NCBI RefSeq assembly: GCF_026130165.1
Contig: NZ_JAIHOM010000009.1
Location: forward strand, 1-64,000
Source: Spirulina subsalsa FACHB-351
GTDB lineage: Bacteria; Cyanobacteriota; Cyanobacteriia; Cyanobacteriales; Spirulinaceae
DNA: 64,000 nt
Direction: 5' to 3'
Below, one piece after another: positions 1-8,816 of this stretch. A program made the translations under genes and the position numbers. Every line of letters starts with the position of its first letter. Position 1 is the stretch's first letter. The notes below the pieces were generated by a model that saw nothing but the letters and a program-made list of their open reading frames with translations, was not told where the DNA came from and did no database searches.

Positions 1-127
1 AAATGCGGTCGGGCAGACCGTATCAACGCTCGTCGAGGGTAAAGATATCGGGGTTGGAGTTTATACTCCAGCTAGAGTCTCCCTGTGACACGAGAATCCC
101 CGACCGTTTACGGCGGGGAGTTGTCAA
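1..127 (+). mobile_element. 3' end of an IS200/IS605-type element (cut by window edge)
   Basis: This is the right end of a TnpB-carrying element that continues to the left of the window. After the tnpB stop at 88 comes GAGAATCCCCG, a hairpin (CCCCG-A-CCG, loop TTTA, CGG-CGGGG) and then GGGGAGTTGTCAA. The same order (GARAAKCCCC, stem, loop, stem, GGGGAG or similar, TCA or TCAA) occurs at the end of the full element at 18024. In this family the right end also forms the 3' part of the TnpB guide (omega) RNA. The end overlaps the stop codon of cupA, which converges on it. The assignment rests on pattern recognition, and the left end is not visible. Confidence 0.7.
2..88 (+). CDS. TnpB C-terminal fragment (partial, truncated by window edge)
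   Basis: An open frame enters from the left edge and ends with TGA at 86-88. The visible 28 residues include NAVGQTVSTLVEG, which resembles the tail after the zinc finger and RuvC-III motif in cyanobacterial TnpB (compare NAAxNI...AVGxTVS). The stop lies just before the right-end hairpin, the usual TnpB layout because the omega RNA overlaps the gene's 3' end. TnpB is an RNA-guided DNA endonuclease of IS200/IS605 elements. No catalytic residues are in view, so the call depends on the tail and its position. Confidence 0.6.
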   Translation, partial: NAVGQTVSTLVEGKDIGVGVYTPARVSL

Positions 128-1422
128 CGATAGTCTGGACGTTGGATATCCGCTAATCGGGCTTCTGGACGCAGAAAACGATCTAACTGACCCTCGAAGA
201 AGTCCCGATTTTTTTGTAAGTGTTCAGGATCAGGATCATCTAGGGGGTAGCAGGTGGCTTGACGTAGGGCTTGAATGACGGCGGAGGTGACGTTATACAT
301 GGAACGCTGGAAGGTAATCCCTAACTGGATTAATTGGTCATCTTCCCCCCGACAATGTTGTTTGTAATACTCCTGTAAGTAGGGGGGCAGGAAATGGGAC
401 ATATCCTGCATGAGTAGGGTGGGGGGAATGCCTGCACTGCCGACGGGGAACACATCGGCGTAGAGAATGCCATAGTGGAAGTCTTTTTGTTCTGAGGGAA
501 CTTGTTTGGCTTGGGCGTTATAGGATTTTGTGCCTCGGAAGGGTGCAGTACGGTAAAAGACGGCTTCTACATAGGGTAGGGCGGCTTCGTAGAGCCAAGT
601 AAAGCCTTGGGATTTGGGAATAATTTCGTAACATTCCCCTCGGATATAAACGTGATGGTAAATGGGACGACTGGCGACGGCAAAAATCCCGTTAACGAGG
701 AATTCCATGGCGGCGGGGACGCTGGTTAATTTGCCTTCGTCGTAGAGGTCGGACATTTCAAAGAAGACGGGGGCCATGACTTCCCAGAAGAGGCCGAGGT
801 TGGCATAGTAGGAGAGTTGGCGCACCTGTTCTAAAAACATGGTGGGGAAGAGTTTATAGAGTCCGAGCATAAGGGGATTGCCTTTAAAATAGGCTCGGAT
901 GGCGCGATCGCAATTGGCGATATAGTCCTCACTTTCGAGGTACTCATAAAAGCCCCCCCCCATGCCTTGATGCCACAGCATGGCGCGCATACAAGCTTCC
1001 GCAAACTCCATGTTAATCCGATCATGCCAGAGGTGATGGAACAACTTGGGCATTTTGCGGGTTTCGCCCCGCTCCATAAATTCCAACAGTTCAGGATGCG
1101 CCCCGGCTCCCCCCCGCCAAACTCTTAGTTCTGATTGTTCTCCGGCATAACTATTGGGACGATCTAGATAGGATTGGGGCAGAAAATATTTAAAGGCGGG
1201 TAGGGGATTGAGAAAGACTTGTTCGGCAATATAGAGTAAGTCCCGCCAGTAAAAATCCATGGGGACAGCATAGGCTTTATAGATACCGATAATTTGCATC
1301 AGGTTTTCTGGAGTGTCGGGCAGCATGGACCCCCCGGCTTCCAGACGGTGGATAATTTCAGCATAGGGATGCTGGGAGGGGGGAAGGGGGTTTTTGGTGG
1401 GTTGGGGAGGGGATTGAACCAT
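124..1422 (-). CDS. cupA: CO2 hydration protein CupA (ChpY), NDH-1MS complex
   Basis: A 432-residue protein encoded 32 bp downstream of ndhD3 in the order ndhF3-ndhD3-cupA. CupA caps the distal end of the NDH-1MS membrane arm on the thylakoid and is thought to hydrate CO2 to bicarbonate, driven by proton pumping. The motif HHLWHDRIN (residues 129-137) carries H130 and R135, which I recall as zinc-site residues in the Thermosynechococcus complex. Compared with the paralogue at 22143 it has an insertion of about 44 residues after FKYF (roughly 81-125); this length and the neighbours favour CupA over CupB. The TGA stop (124-126) lies inside the right end of a converging IS200/IS605 element, so the last residues may have been trimmed. 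cupS, often next to cupA, is not adjacent here. Confidence 0.9.
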   Translation of the reverse strand: MVQSPPQPTKNPLPPSQHPYAEIIHRLEAGGSMLPDTPENLMQIIGIYKAYAVPMDFYWRDLLYIAEQVFLNPLPAFKYFLPQSYLDRPNSYAGEQSELRVWRGGAGAHPELLEFMERGETRKMPKLFHHLWHDRINMEFAEACMRAMLWHQGMGGGFYEYLESEDYIANCDRAIRAYFKGNPLMLGLYKLFPTMFLEQVRQLSYYANLGLFWEVMAPVFFEMSDLYDEGKLTSVPAAMEFLVNGIFAVASRPIYHHVYIRGECYEIIPKSQGFTWLYEAALPYVEAVFYRTAPFRGTKSYNAQAKQVPSEQKDFHYGILYADVFPVGSAGIPPTLLMQDMSHFLPPYLQEYYKQHCRGEDDQLIQLGITFQRSMYNVTSAVIQALRQATCYPLDDPDPEHLQKNRDFFEGQLDRFLRPEARLADIQRPDYR

Positions 1423-1454
1423 AATATTTAGGTAAAAGAACGATCAAAAGAGGG

Positions 1455-2939
1455 TTATTGGGGCTGTTGGGCAATGAGTTCCGGGGTGGGGGGTAGGGTG
1501 GAGGCAATGGCCACAGCCGTGGGCTGCATCCAACGAATCAGGGCGTTCGGTTGTAGCCCAAAGTAGAAGATTGTGGCACACAACACTAAAGCCGGCCATC
1601 GTTCGGCCCAAGTCAGACGATCATAATAGGCGAGGTTGTTGTCTAGTTTGCCGAAACAGGTACGATTGAGCAGAATGACAAAATAAACGGCGGTTAACCC
1701 CGAGGAGAGGATACAAACGAGGGTAGGTAGGGGAAACACGGGAAAACTGCCCTGAAAGACGATAAATTCAGCCGCAAACCCCACTAATCCCGGAATTCCG
1801 GCGCTGGCCATCCCGGCTGTTACCAGTAAACCACTGACGAGAGGTAGCCCACGAATGGGGTTCATTAAACCGTTGAGTTTTGAGAGTTCCCGGGTGCCGA
1901 CTTTGGTTTCTACTATGCCGACGAGGTTAAAGAGGAGGGCGAGAATTAAGCCGTGGGCAATCATTTGGGCGATCGCACCTAAAATGCTCAATTCGGTCCC
2001 GGCGGCGGCAGAAACGAGGATATAGCCCATGTGACCAATGGAACTGTAGGCCACCATGCGCTTGATATCTTGTTGGGCGATCGCATTCAAAGACCCATAC
2101 ATCACACTAATGGCACCAATAACCGCTAATCCGGGGGCGACAATGGACCAAGTTTGGGGGAACATCTGGAGGCCAAAGCGAATTAAGCCGTAGGTGCCAA
2201 GTTTAGCCAGAATACCCCCCAAGAGAATGGCAATAGGAGGAGAAGCTTCCACATAGGCATCCGGGGACCAAGTATGGAGGGGAACCAAGGGGATTTTAAT
2301 ACCTAAACCCACTAACAGAAGGGTCAGGATAATCAATTGGGCTTGGAGGGAGAGGTTTTGACTCGCGAGACTGTCGTAATCAAAGTTGAGGCGACCACTG
2401 AGGACGACTACCCCCAAAAAAGCGGCCAAGATTAAAATTCCCGACAGTGCCGTATAGAGGAGGAATTTCATGGCTGCATAGCCCCGTTTTTCGCCCCCCC
2501 AGATGGCAATGAGTAAGTAAAGGGGAATTAACTCCAATTCAAAGCAGAGGACGAAGAGCAGCAGATTCTGGGCAAGGAAAGCCCCGGCCACCCCGGCATT
2601 CACCAAGAGAATGAGGGCGTAGTAGAGTTGAGAACGTCCAATCTCGGCGGTACTACTATAGACCACGACAGCCGTTAAAAAGGCATTTAAGACCAACAAG
2701 GGCAGAGACAGACCATCTACACCGAGGCTATAACTTAAACCAATGGCATCGGCCCAGGGGATATATTCGGAAAATTGCAGGCCGCTCCCGTTTAAATCAA
2801 ATTGACTCAAGAGCCAGAGCGTCCAGATAAAGGCTACCGTAGCCGTCCCGAGGGCAAACTGACGGGCGGCGGTACCCGATTTGACGAGGCTAATCAGTAA
2901 CGCTCCGATTAAGGGAATGAGAATCAGGGTTGTGAGCAT
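1455..2939 (-). CDS. ndhD3: NAD(P)H-quinone oxidoreductase subunit NdhD3
   Basis: A 494-residue, almost entirely hydrophobic protein of the complex I NuoM/NdhD antiporter family. It has about 14 membrane segments and the conserved stretches FELELIPLYLLIAIWGG and KIPLVPLHTWSPDAYVEA with the pump glutamate and lysine. Together with NdhF3 and CupA it forms the distal arm of the low-CO2-induced NDH-1MS complex. The D3 rather than D4 assignment comes from synteny with the longer CupA. It reads in the same direction as ndhF3 but is separated from it by 341 bp that are almost wholly tandem repeat. The ATG start at 2939 begins the usual hydrophobic first helix. Confidence 0.9.
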   Translation of the reverse strand: MLTTLILIPLIGALLISLVKSGTAARQFALGTATVAFIWTLWLLSQFDLNGSGLQFSEYIPWADAIGLSYSLGVDGLSLPLLVLNAFLTAVVVYSSTAEIGRSQLYYALILLVNAGVAGAFLAQNLLLFVLCFELELIPLYLLIAIWGGEKRGYAAMKFLLYTALSGILILAAFLGVVVLSGRLNFDYDSLASQNLSLQAQLIILTLLLVGLGIKIPLVPLHTWSPDAYVEASPPIAILLGGILAKLGTYGLIRFGLQMFPQTWSIVAPGLAVIGAISVMYGSLNAIAQQDIKRMVAYSSIGHMGYILVSAAAGTELSILGAIAQMIAHGLILALLFNLVGIVETKVGTRELSKLNGLMNPIRGLPLVSGLLVTAGMASAGIPGLVGFAAEFIVFQGSFPVFPLPTLVCILSSGLTAVYFVILLNRTCFGKLDNNLAYYDRLTWAERWPALVLCATIFYFGLQPNALIRWMQPTAVAIASTLPPTPELIAQQPQ

Positions 2940-2983
2940 GGTTGATTAACAAGATGTAATAGAGTTGAGCAGGATTGCTAAGG

Positions 2984-3193
2984 GAGTATCCCCCCTAGTT
3001 GCCAAGTTGGGGGATTTATCGCCCCTAGCCCCCCTTTGAGTGGATTTATCGCCCCTAGCCCCCCTTTGAGTGGATTTATCGCCCCTAGTTGCCAAGTTGG
3101 GGGATTTATCGCCCCTAGCCCCCCTTTGAGTGGATTTATCGCCCCTAGCCCCCCTTTGAGTGGATTTATCGCCCCTAGCCCCCCTTTGGAAGG
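2984..3193. repeat. 30-bp minisatellite, seven units, in the ndhF3-ndhD3 gap
   Basis: Seven 30-bp units run head to tail. The main unit (A) starts ATTTATCGCCCCTAGCCCCC and ends TTTGAGTGG. A variant (V) shares the first 15 bases and continues TTGCCAAGTTGGGGG. The order is V-A-A-V-A-A-A', so a 90-bp V-A-A block is itself duplicated. Units start at 2984, 3014, 3044, 3074, 3104, 3134 and 3164. Because 30 is divisible by 3 and the unit lacks stops in several frames, overlapping open frames appear on both strands; they are by-products. CCCCTAGCCCCCCTTT-type sequences are, as I recall, common dispersed repeats in cyanobacteria. Confidence 0.95.
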
Positions 3194-3275
3194 GGGGAAC
3201 AAGATGGGGGGAACAAGATGGGGGGAACAAGATGGGGGGAACAAGATGGGGGGAATAAGATGGGGGGAACAAGAT
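3192..3275. repeat. 14-bp minisatellite, six units
   Basis: Six direct copies of GGGGGGAACAAGAT follow the 30-bp array without a gap (starts 3192, 3206, 3220, 3234, 3248, 3262). The fifth copy reads AATAAGAT. The array ends 5 bp before the ndhF3 stop codon. On the transcribed strand it is a pyrimidine-rich C6 tract series inside the operon messenger. Confidence 0.95.
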
Positions 3276-3280
3276 GGGGA

Positions 3281-5125
3281 TTAGAGGCTAGAAAAATAGG
3301 GGAAGATGGTTAGGACAATGAAGACAGCGACACTGAGAATAATGGAGAAAGCGTAAAATTGCGATCGCCCACTGGTGTTATATTTGAGCGTTTCCCCACT
3401 AAACACCGTCGCCAAACCGACCAAATTCACCGCCCCATCAATGATGTAGCGGTCTAACCAATACACCGCTTTAGAAATCCGATCCACCACAAAAATGATC
3501 GTTCCCTTATACAGTTGGGGAGTATAGAAATCATAGGCAAAGAAATCTTGTAGGGCTTGGGAACTGAGTTTAACGGGTTTAGGCCAGTTAGGATTCAGAT
3601 AAACCATAGCCCCCAAGCCAATTCCCCCTAAACTCGACCCCGTAAGCAAAACCGCCAGAACCGGATTCACCGTCGCCCAATCGGGAAGCAGTTGCCATTG
3701 CACAAACAGTAAAGGCAAATGGAGGGTGACACCCGCGACCACAGTCATCGGCAGGACTAGCAACCAAAGCCCCTCCGGGGAACGACGGGTAAAATCCGTC
3801 ACAGCCCCAGCAAACATTCGCCCAAAGAGACGAGTTACACTAAAAGCTACGATGGCGTTAACCGCCAACACTACGACAAACAATGAGGGATGACTGTCCC
3901 AGAGTGCTTCAGCAATGGGGACTAAAGACCAAAAGCCAGCAAAGGGAGGGAGAGCAATCAGGGACACACCCCCCACCATCAGACAGAGGCCCGAAATGGG
4001 ACGACGGGACCATAGACCGCCATATTGGGTGAGGTCTTGGCTGATGTTGTTGAGAACAATTCCCCCGGTACTCATAATCAGGAGGGACATGGCCAGAGCA
4101 TAGGTGAGGAGTAAGACTAGCGCGGCCTGAGTTGCCCCAACACCGACGGCGATGAAAATAATCCCCAGATAGGCGCTGGTGAGATAGGACAAAACCCGTT
4201 TCACATCAATTTGAGCCACAGAAATCAGGCTGGTTCCCACCGCAGTAGCTGCCCCAATGGCGAAGACAACGCTAGACCCCAAGGGGGAAAGGGCGAGAAT
4301 GGGTTGCACTTTAATCAACACCCAAGCGCCTGTAGATACCACGACGGTATTCCGGAGAATGGTGGCGGGGTAGGGTCCCTCCATGGCTTCATCGAGCCAG
4401 AGGTGAAGGGGAAACTGGGCGCATTTGGCCACCGGACCGGCAATTAGAGCTAGGGCCAACAGGGTGGCTAGGGTGGGGTCAAGGTTTACCGTTTGCGCCC
4501 AGAGCGCTAGTTCCCTAAAGTTCCAGGTTCCCGAGAGGGGCAAGAGGGCAACCACGGCCATCAACAGAATCAGGTCGCCCACCCGTTTGGTGAGAAACGC
4601 ATCTCGGGCCCCAGTGACCACGAGGGATTGATTGTACCAAATCCCCACAATTAGATAGGTGCCGAGGGTGAGGATTTCTAGAATGACGTAGCTGAAGAAG
4701 AGGGAGCTACAGAGGACTAGCAGACACATTCCCGCTTCAAACAGTCCCAGGAGGGAGTAAAGACGGGCCCAGCCCCAATCCATTTCTAGGTAGGCGATCG
4801 CATAAATTTGAGCGACCAAGTTTAAACCCGTAATCAGAACACAAGCCCCTAGGGCGACGCTGGAAATTTCCAAGTCTAGGCTAATGGTTAATCCGGGAGC
4901 ATTGAGCCACTCGAAGGAAAGACCATAAGGCGGCTGTTTCCAGCTTTGCACTAAGGCAATCAGGCTATGGACAAACGCCATGAAGGTCATCAGGGCGTTA
5001 ATATATCCGGCCGGGCGGGGTCCGGTTCGGCGAATAAATCCCGGCGACCAAGGTAGGGCAAGACCCGCACCAATCAAGGCATAGCAGGGAATGAGCCAAA
5101 TGGTCTGGCTGAAAAAATCAGGCAT
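3281..5125 (-). CDS. ndhF3: NAD(P)H-quinone oxidoreductase subunit NdhF3
   Basis: A 614-residue polytopic protein of the NuoL/NdhF antiporter family and first gene of the ndhF3-ndhD3-cupA set. Conserved parts include DAFLTKRVGDLILLMAVVALL, the core GPVAKCAQFPLHLWLDEAMEGP with the pump lysine and histidine, and IDVKRVLSYLTSAYLG. The C-terminal YDFYTPQLYKGTI region and long amphipathic helix are typical of NdhF. It acts in the thylakoid membrane and couples electron transfer to proton movement that powers CupA. In other cyanobacteria the operon is repressed by the LysR-type regulator NdhR (CcmR) at high inorganic carbon; I did not find a convincing NdhR site here. Confidence 0.92.
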   Translation of the reverse strand: MPDFFSQTIWLIPCYALIGAGLALPWSPGFIRRTGPRPAGYINALMTFMAFVHSLIALVQSWKQPPYGLSFEWLNAPGLTISLDLEISSVALGACVLITGLNLVAQIYAIAYLEMDWGWARLYSLLGLFEAGMCLLVLCSSLFFSYVILEILTLGTYLIVGIWYNQSLVVTGARDAFLTKRVGDLILLMAVVALLPLSGTWNFRELALWAQTVNLDPTLATLLALALIAGPVAKCAQFPLHLWLDEAMEGPYPATILRNTVVVSTGAWVLIKVQPILALSPLGSSVVFAIGAATAVGTSLISVAQIDVKRVLSYLTSAYLGIIFIAVGVGATQAALVLLLTYALAMSLLIMSTGGIVLNNISQDLTQYGGLWSRRPISGLCLMVGGVSLIALPPFAGFWSLVPIAEALWDSHPSLFVVVLAVNAIVAFSVTRLFGRMFAGAVTDFTRRSPEGLWLLVLPMTVVAGVTLHLPLLFVQWQLLPDWATVNPVLAVLLTGSSLGGIGLGAMVYLNPNWPKPVKLSSQALQDFFAYDFYTPQLYKGTIIFVVDRISKAVYWLDRYIIDGAVNLVGLATVFSGETLKYNTSGRSQFYAFSIILSVAVFIVLTIFPYFSSL

Positions 5126-5466
5126 AGAAACACTACCTCACGATTTGGGGCTGGCAATCCCACCGCTTTGGGGGATCAATGGGGACAATTTTAGGAAATT
5201 TTAATGGTTTCATCATAGACAATCGTCTAGACTTTTGTCTCTTTCGATAGGGAGAAACCAATTATTTTTTATATAAGTAAAAATTATATAAATTCACTCA
5301 GGATTTTTGCCGAGTCATGGCTACAATGTGCTCAACTGTAAGTTCTAGACCCAATCTCCTTGAGTCAAGAACTCCGTCAGAGGGGTTGTGGTGAGGGACG
5401 GCGGCATATATCTTAAGATAGGGTTTGGGGAAGACTACTGCATTTTAATAATTCATCAGGTATTGT
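5126..5466 (-). promoter_or_regulatory. ndhF3 upstream region with candidate -10 element
   Basis: These 341 bp between ddl and ndhF3 hold no convincing gene. Read on the minus strand, an AT-rich block contains TATAAT (5283-5288). No good -35 hexamer lies 16-18 bp further upstream, which would fit a promoter dependent on a regulator. The short inverted repeat GACAATCGTC / AGTCTAGACGAT-like sequence near 5218-5232 could bind a protein, but no known operator was matched. Confidence 0.3.
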
Positions 5467-6519
5467 CTACTCAAGAGAACAAGCCAACTGAATCAATTGA
5501 TCCACCAACTCCGGAAAGGGGACACCCGTCGCCTCCCATAACTGAGGATACATACTGGTGGCCGTAAAACCCGGTAAGGTGTTCACCTCATTAATTAATA
5601 CCTCCCCCGTGGACTCCACATAGAAAAAGTCCACCCGAGCTAATCCAGCACAGTCTAGAGTCGTGAACGCTTGAATAGCCATCTCCTGAATTTGTTGGCT
5701 AACCGACTCTGGGAGAGCAGCAGGAATAGTTAAATCCGCTCGTCCGGCCGTGTATTTCGTTTCGTAGTCGTAGAAGTCGCTGTTAAAGCTAATTTCACCC
5801 ACAACAGAAGCTTGAGGCTGCTCTTTACCCAAAACCGCACATTCCACCTCCCGCGCTGTTACACCCGCCTCAATAATAATCCGGCGGTCGTAACTGGCGG
5901 CACTATCTAAGGCAGCTTCCAACTCGCTACGGGTGCGGACCTTGCTAATGCCAACGGAAGAGCCTAGATTCGCAGGTTTGACAAAACAGGGATAACCTAA
6001 TGTAGCCTCAATCTCATCGCAGAGTTTGGGAAATACACAGGGATTAGACCAGACTTGGGAACGAGTCACGCCCATATACTTCACTTGGGGCAGTCCCGCT
6101 TGACCGAAAACCCCCTTCATGGCCAACTTATCCATCCCCACGGCGGATCCGAGTACCCCACTCCCCACACAGGGGACTTGCATTAAGGTTAATAAACCTT
6201 GTATGGTGCCATCTTCACCGTTGGGACCGTGGAGGATGGGGAACCAGACCTCGATTTCCGCCGCTTCTGGGGGAAATTGCCAGAGTTGGGCGGGCTGAAT
6301 ATCGGTTTCCGGTAGCGGAACACCTTGGGCTAAGACCTCTTGGGAGACGGTGGGAGGATGCCAGACCCCATTTTTATCAATGTAAAACAGAGTCAGGCTG
6401 TATTTGCTTTGGTTTTCGGGGGCGGTAATCCCTCGGGCGATCGCCTGGGCCGAGGCAATGGACACCTCATGCTCTCCCGACCGTCCCCCAAATAAAAGAC
6501 CGACTTTTAACTGTGTCAT
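5467..6519 (-). CDS. ddl: D-alanine--D-alanine ligase
   Basis: A 350-residue ATP-grasp enzyme that joins two D-alanines with ATP for peptidoglycan precursor synthesis in the cytoplasm. The N-terminus carries the Ddl signature [48 protein letters not shown] and the metal-binding end [18 protein letters not shown] are all present, so the active site looks complete. Length is normal for the family. It reads toward ndhF3 with a 341-bp gap and follows mazG by 112 bp, so it is probably transcribed on its own or with mazG. Confidence 0.95.
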   Translation of the reverse strand: MTQLKVGLLFGGRSGEHEVSIASAQAIARGITAPENQSKYSLTLFYIDKNGVWHPPTVSQEVLAQGVPLPETDIQPAQLWQFPPEAAEIEVWFPILHGPNGEDGTIQGLLTLMQVPCVGSGVLGSAVGMDKLAMKGVFGQAGLPQVKYMGVTRSQVWSNPCVFPKLCDEIEATLGYPCFVKPANLGSSVGISKVRTRSELEAALDSAASYDRRIIIEAGVTAREVECAVLGKEQPQASVVGEISFNSDFYDYETKYTAGRADLTIPAALPESVSQQIQEMAIQAFTTLDCAGLARVDFFYVESTGEVLINEVNTLPGFTATSMYPQLWEATGVPFPELVDQLIQLACSLE

Positions 6520-6631
6520 CTTGCCTTCTCCTCACCCAGTCACGCCATGTTAAACCGTATTCTACGCTCTCCTGTCTTCCTTGTGCAAAATCTAGCCACA
6601 TCCTAACGGGGGGAAGTTTTCTCCGGGGAGT

Positions 6632-7465
6632 TCAGTGACCTAGTTGCGCCTTCGCCTGTTGCCACATTTGGTCTAATTCTGCTCCAGAGTATTCAGTAAG
6701 AGAACCACTCACCAATTCTTCCATTTTTTCCAAACGCTGGATAAAACGGTGATTGGTGCCTTGGATGGCTTGGGACGGGTCGAGATCATACCACCGGGCT
6801 AAATTGACTAAGGTAAAGAGTAAATCCCCTAATTCCGCTTGTTGATGGGCTTTGTCCTCTGTGGCGAGGGCGGCTTGAAATTCCTCTAGTTCTTCGTGGA
6901 ATTTCGCCCAAACATCCTCAATACAGTCCCACTCTAACCCGGCGGCGGCGGCTTTTTGGGAGAGTTTGAGGGTGGCGAGGAGGGGGGGCAGTTTGCGGGG
7001 GTATTCGGCCACTTTTTGGCTGAGGGGTGGGGGATTGTCGGGAGATTGTCCTTTTTCGGCGGCTTTGATGGCTTCCCAGTTGCGGTGGATTTGCTCTAAA
7101 TTCTCTACGGGTAAGTCCCCAAAAACGTGGGGATGACGGCGGATGAGTTTCTCGCTGATGCCTTGGGCGACTTCGGCTAGGGTAAATTGGGCTTCATCTT
7201 GGGCGATTTGGGCTTGTAGAACGACTTGTAGGAGTAGGTCGCCCAGTTCTTCGACTATGGCTTTTTGATCGCCGCTTTGGATGGCCGCAACGACTTCGTA
7301 GGCTTCTTCAATAACGTAGGGGATGAGGCTTTCCGGGGTTTGTTGGAGATCCCAAGGACATCCACCTTCGGGCGATCGCAATTGTGCCACGACTTTAACT
7401 AAATCTTCGAGGGCGGTGAGGATGGCTTGGGTCAGTTGGGGATCGGGATGGTGAGAAACAGACAT
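6632..7465 (-). CDS. mazG: Nucleoside triphosphate pyrophosphohydrolase MazG
   Basis: A 277-residue protein with two tandem MazG all-alpha domains. The first contains GGCPWDLQQTPESL and the metal-binding helices EEAYEV...EELGDLLLQV (about residues 55-80). The second contains ELEEFQAAL...ELGDLLFTLVNLARW (about 190-230). MazG hydrolyses NTPs to NMP plus pyrophosphate, clearing non-canonical nucleotides and influencing ppGpp levels. Length and domain order match the bacterial two-domain type. The start is the first ATG, in the normal position before HHPDPQLTQAI. No toxin-antitoxin partner is nearby. Confidence 0.92.
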   Translation of the reverse strand: MSVSHHPDPQLTQAILTALEDLVKVVAQLRSPEGGCPWDLQQTPESLIPYVIEEAYEVVAAIQSGDQKAIVEELGDLLLQVVLQAQIAQDEAQFTLAEVAQGISEKLIRRHPHVFGDLPVENLEQIHRNWEAIKAAEKGQSPDNPPPLSQKVAEYPRKLPPLLATLKLSQKAAAAGLEWDCIEDVWAKFHEELEEFQAALATEDKAHQQAELGDLLFTLVNLARWYDLDPSQAIQGTNHRFIQRLEKMEELVSGSLTEYSGAELDQMWQQAKAQLGH

Positions 7466-7496
7466 AGCATCAAAGGAATCAGTTCACAACAATAGT

Positions 7497-8072
7497 TTAT
7501 TGGCGTTTGGTGAGGGTTTTACGACGAGTTTTACGCTTTTTGGGTTGGGGGAGGAGGGTTTTCCAGCCTTTTCGTTGAATACGTTTGTGGGTCGAACCGG
7601 TCCAGTCGGCGAGACTGTGACTCATCGCTCCTAATTCTAAACCGACAAAAAGAGCGATCGCCTCAGCTTGATAATGGGGGAAGTTTTGCCAACTGCTAAC
7701 TACCACACGCTGCCAGTTCCAGGCAAAACCCCAAATCAGTTGGGCGATCGCAATTCCCAATAAACTCACCCCCCACACAATCACCCCCAAATACACCACC
7801 CGTAGAATCGTGCCAATTAAAAACCCATGAGACAACTTAGAACGATGACTCAACGCCTTTTGATAGGGAATCCACAGCCAGCGCAGTTTACCCCAGCGCT
7901 TAAACTGCACTGAATAAATATCCAAATCCGGGCCAAACATCAACCCACTAAACAAAAACCCCCCCGTGATAATTAACGTCAACTCCCCACTCCGCGTCAC
8001 CGCAAACGCTCCCCCCGCAATCCAGGGAAGACTCCATAACGTCACTCGATCATGAATTCGACCAGAAGGCAT
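7497..8072 (-). CDS. DUF2227-type putative metal-binding membrane protein
   Basis: A 191-residue protein with three or four membrane segments. Histidine/aspartate motifs GRIHDRVT near the N-terminus, GPDLDIYSVQFKRWG and SHRSKLSHG fit the DUF2227 family, which is annotated as putative metal-binding and is related to the YdjM/membrane hydrolase group. The C-terminus is very basic (KKRKTRRKTLTKR). Function is unknown. It sits 31 bp upstream of mazG on the same strand and may be co-transcribed. The family call is from motif recognition only. Confidence 0.7.
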   Translation of the reverse strand: MPSGRIHDRVTLWSLPWIAGGAFAVTRSGELTLIITGGFLFSGLMFGPDLDIYSVQFKRWGKLRWLWIPYQKALSHRSKLSHGFLIGTILRVVYLGVIVWGVSLLGIAIAQLIWGFAWNWQRVVVSSWQNFPHYQAEAIALFVGLELGAMSHSLADWTGSTHKRIQRKGWKTLLPQPKKRKTRRKTLTKRQ

Positions 8073-8117
8073 TGCAATTTTAAAAAAGTGTGCTAATATA
8101 CATAAGGTTCAACAAAG

Positions 8118-8190
<73 letters not shown>

Positions 8191-8398
8191 TACCCTTTAA
8201 AACCTTACTGCATATAGGCCTTAAGAATTCACTCAATTCTTGGTTATCTCGATTTACTCAAAATTTACATTTTTGCCTTCCTGTACAAAACCTGTATAAA
8301 CCTATACAACATTGAAATGTCCACCTGTATAGGAATACACAGGTTTAGCCCGTAGTCCATGCTATATAATTGGGGCAATATAATTGGGAGGATAAAAG

Positions 8399-8472
8399 TG
8401 GACGCAACTGGGTTCGAACCAGTGACCCCTACGATGTCAACGTAGTACTCTAACCAACTGAGCTATGCGTCC
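8399..8472 (-). tRNA. tRNA-Val (anticodon GAC)
   Basis: A 74-nt cloverleaf read on the minus strand. Acceptor GGACGCA pairs with TGCGTCC plus A. The anticodon stem CTACG/CGTAG encloses loop TTGACAT, anticodon GAC. The T-arm is GGTTCGAACCC. It converges with tRNA-Val(TAC) 208 bp away, so both valine isoacceptors of this locus face each other. Confidence 0.95.
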
Positions 8473-8754
8473 TTCCGATTTACTAACATAACACACCCAC
8501 CCACTTTTGACAAGTAGAATTGGCCAGCAACATCATCTCATCTTTTTCTGCCAGCCCCTACCCCAAAGGAGTGACAGTAGTCAATCTAAGTCTTGCCCTG
8601 ATAATGTTTCTCTATTTCCGAGAGAGCAAACAACGAGCAGTGGAATTATTAAGTCTTGATCCGAATTTACCCAATTTCGGCAACAAGTGAGATTCTCTCC
8701 GAGTATTGATGGGTTAACCCAACAACTCGCCACAAAACAGTAGTCAACACCTAG
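8473..8754. other. Non-coding stretch between tRNA-Val(GAC) and the rbc terminator
   Basis: No convincing gene, RNA or repeat was recognised here. It would contain the promoter of the minus-strand tRNA-Val(GAC), but no clear hexamers were identified. Confidence 0.4.
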
Positions 8755-8791
8755 GAAAAAAGGGGGAAATCATTTAAGACTTCCCCCTTCT
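8755..8791 (-). terminator. Rho-independent terminator of the rbcLXS operon
   Basis: On the minus strand, 26-60 bp after the rbcS stop, AGGGGGAA pairs with TTCCCCCT around a loop of about 13 nt and is followed by a run of T residues (TTTTTT). Position and structure fit an intrinsic terminator ending the rbcL-rbcX-rbcS transcript. Confidence 0.8.
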
Positions 8792-8816
8792 TAAGTTCAA
8801 TAAGAACTAGAGAACC

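Noticed and set aside
2984-3193. Possible CRISPR array (30-bp repeats)
   Set aside because: Units are contiguous with no unique spacers and no cas genes occur in the window.
2946-3284. Overlapping open frames on both strands encoding GAINPLKGGL-type or SGFIAPSPPL-type decapeptide repeats
   Set aside because: They arise because a 30-bp stop-free unit is repeated in tandem; several frames are open at once, and the array lies in the ndhF3-ndhD3 gap with no ribosome-binding site.
5126-5466. NdhR (CcmR) binding site upstream of ndhF3
   Set aside because: A single TCAATG half-like word near 5179 was seen, but no properly spaced partner, so no site is claimed.
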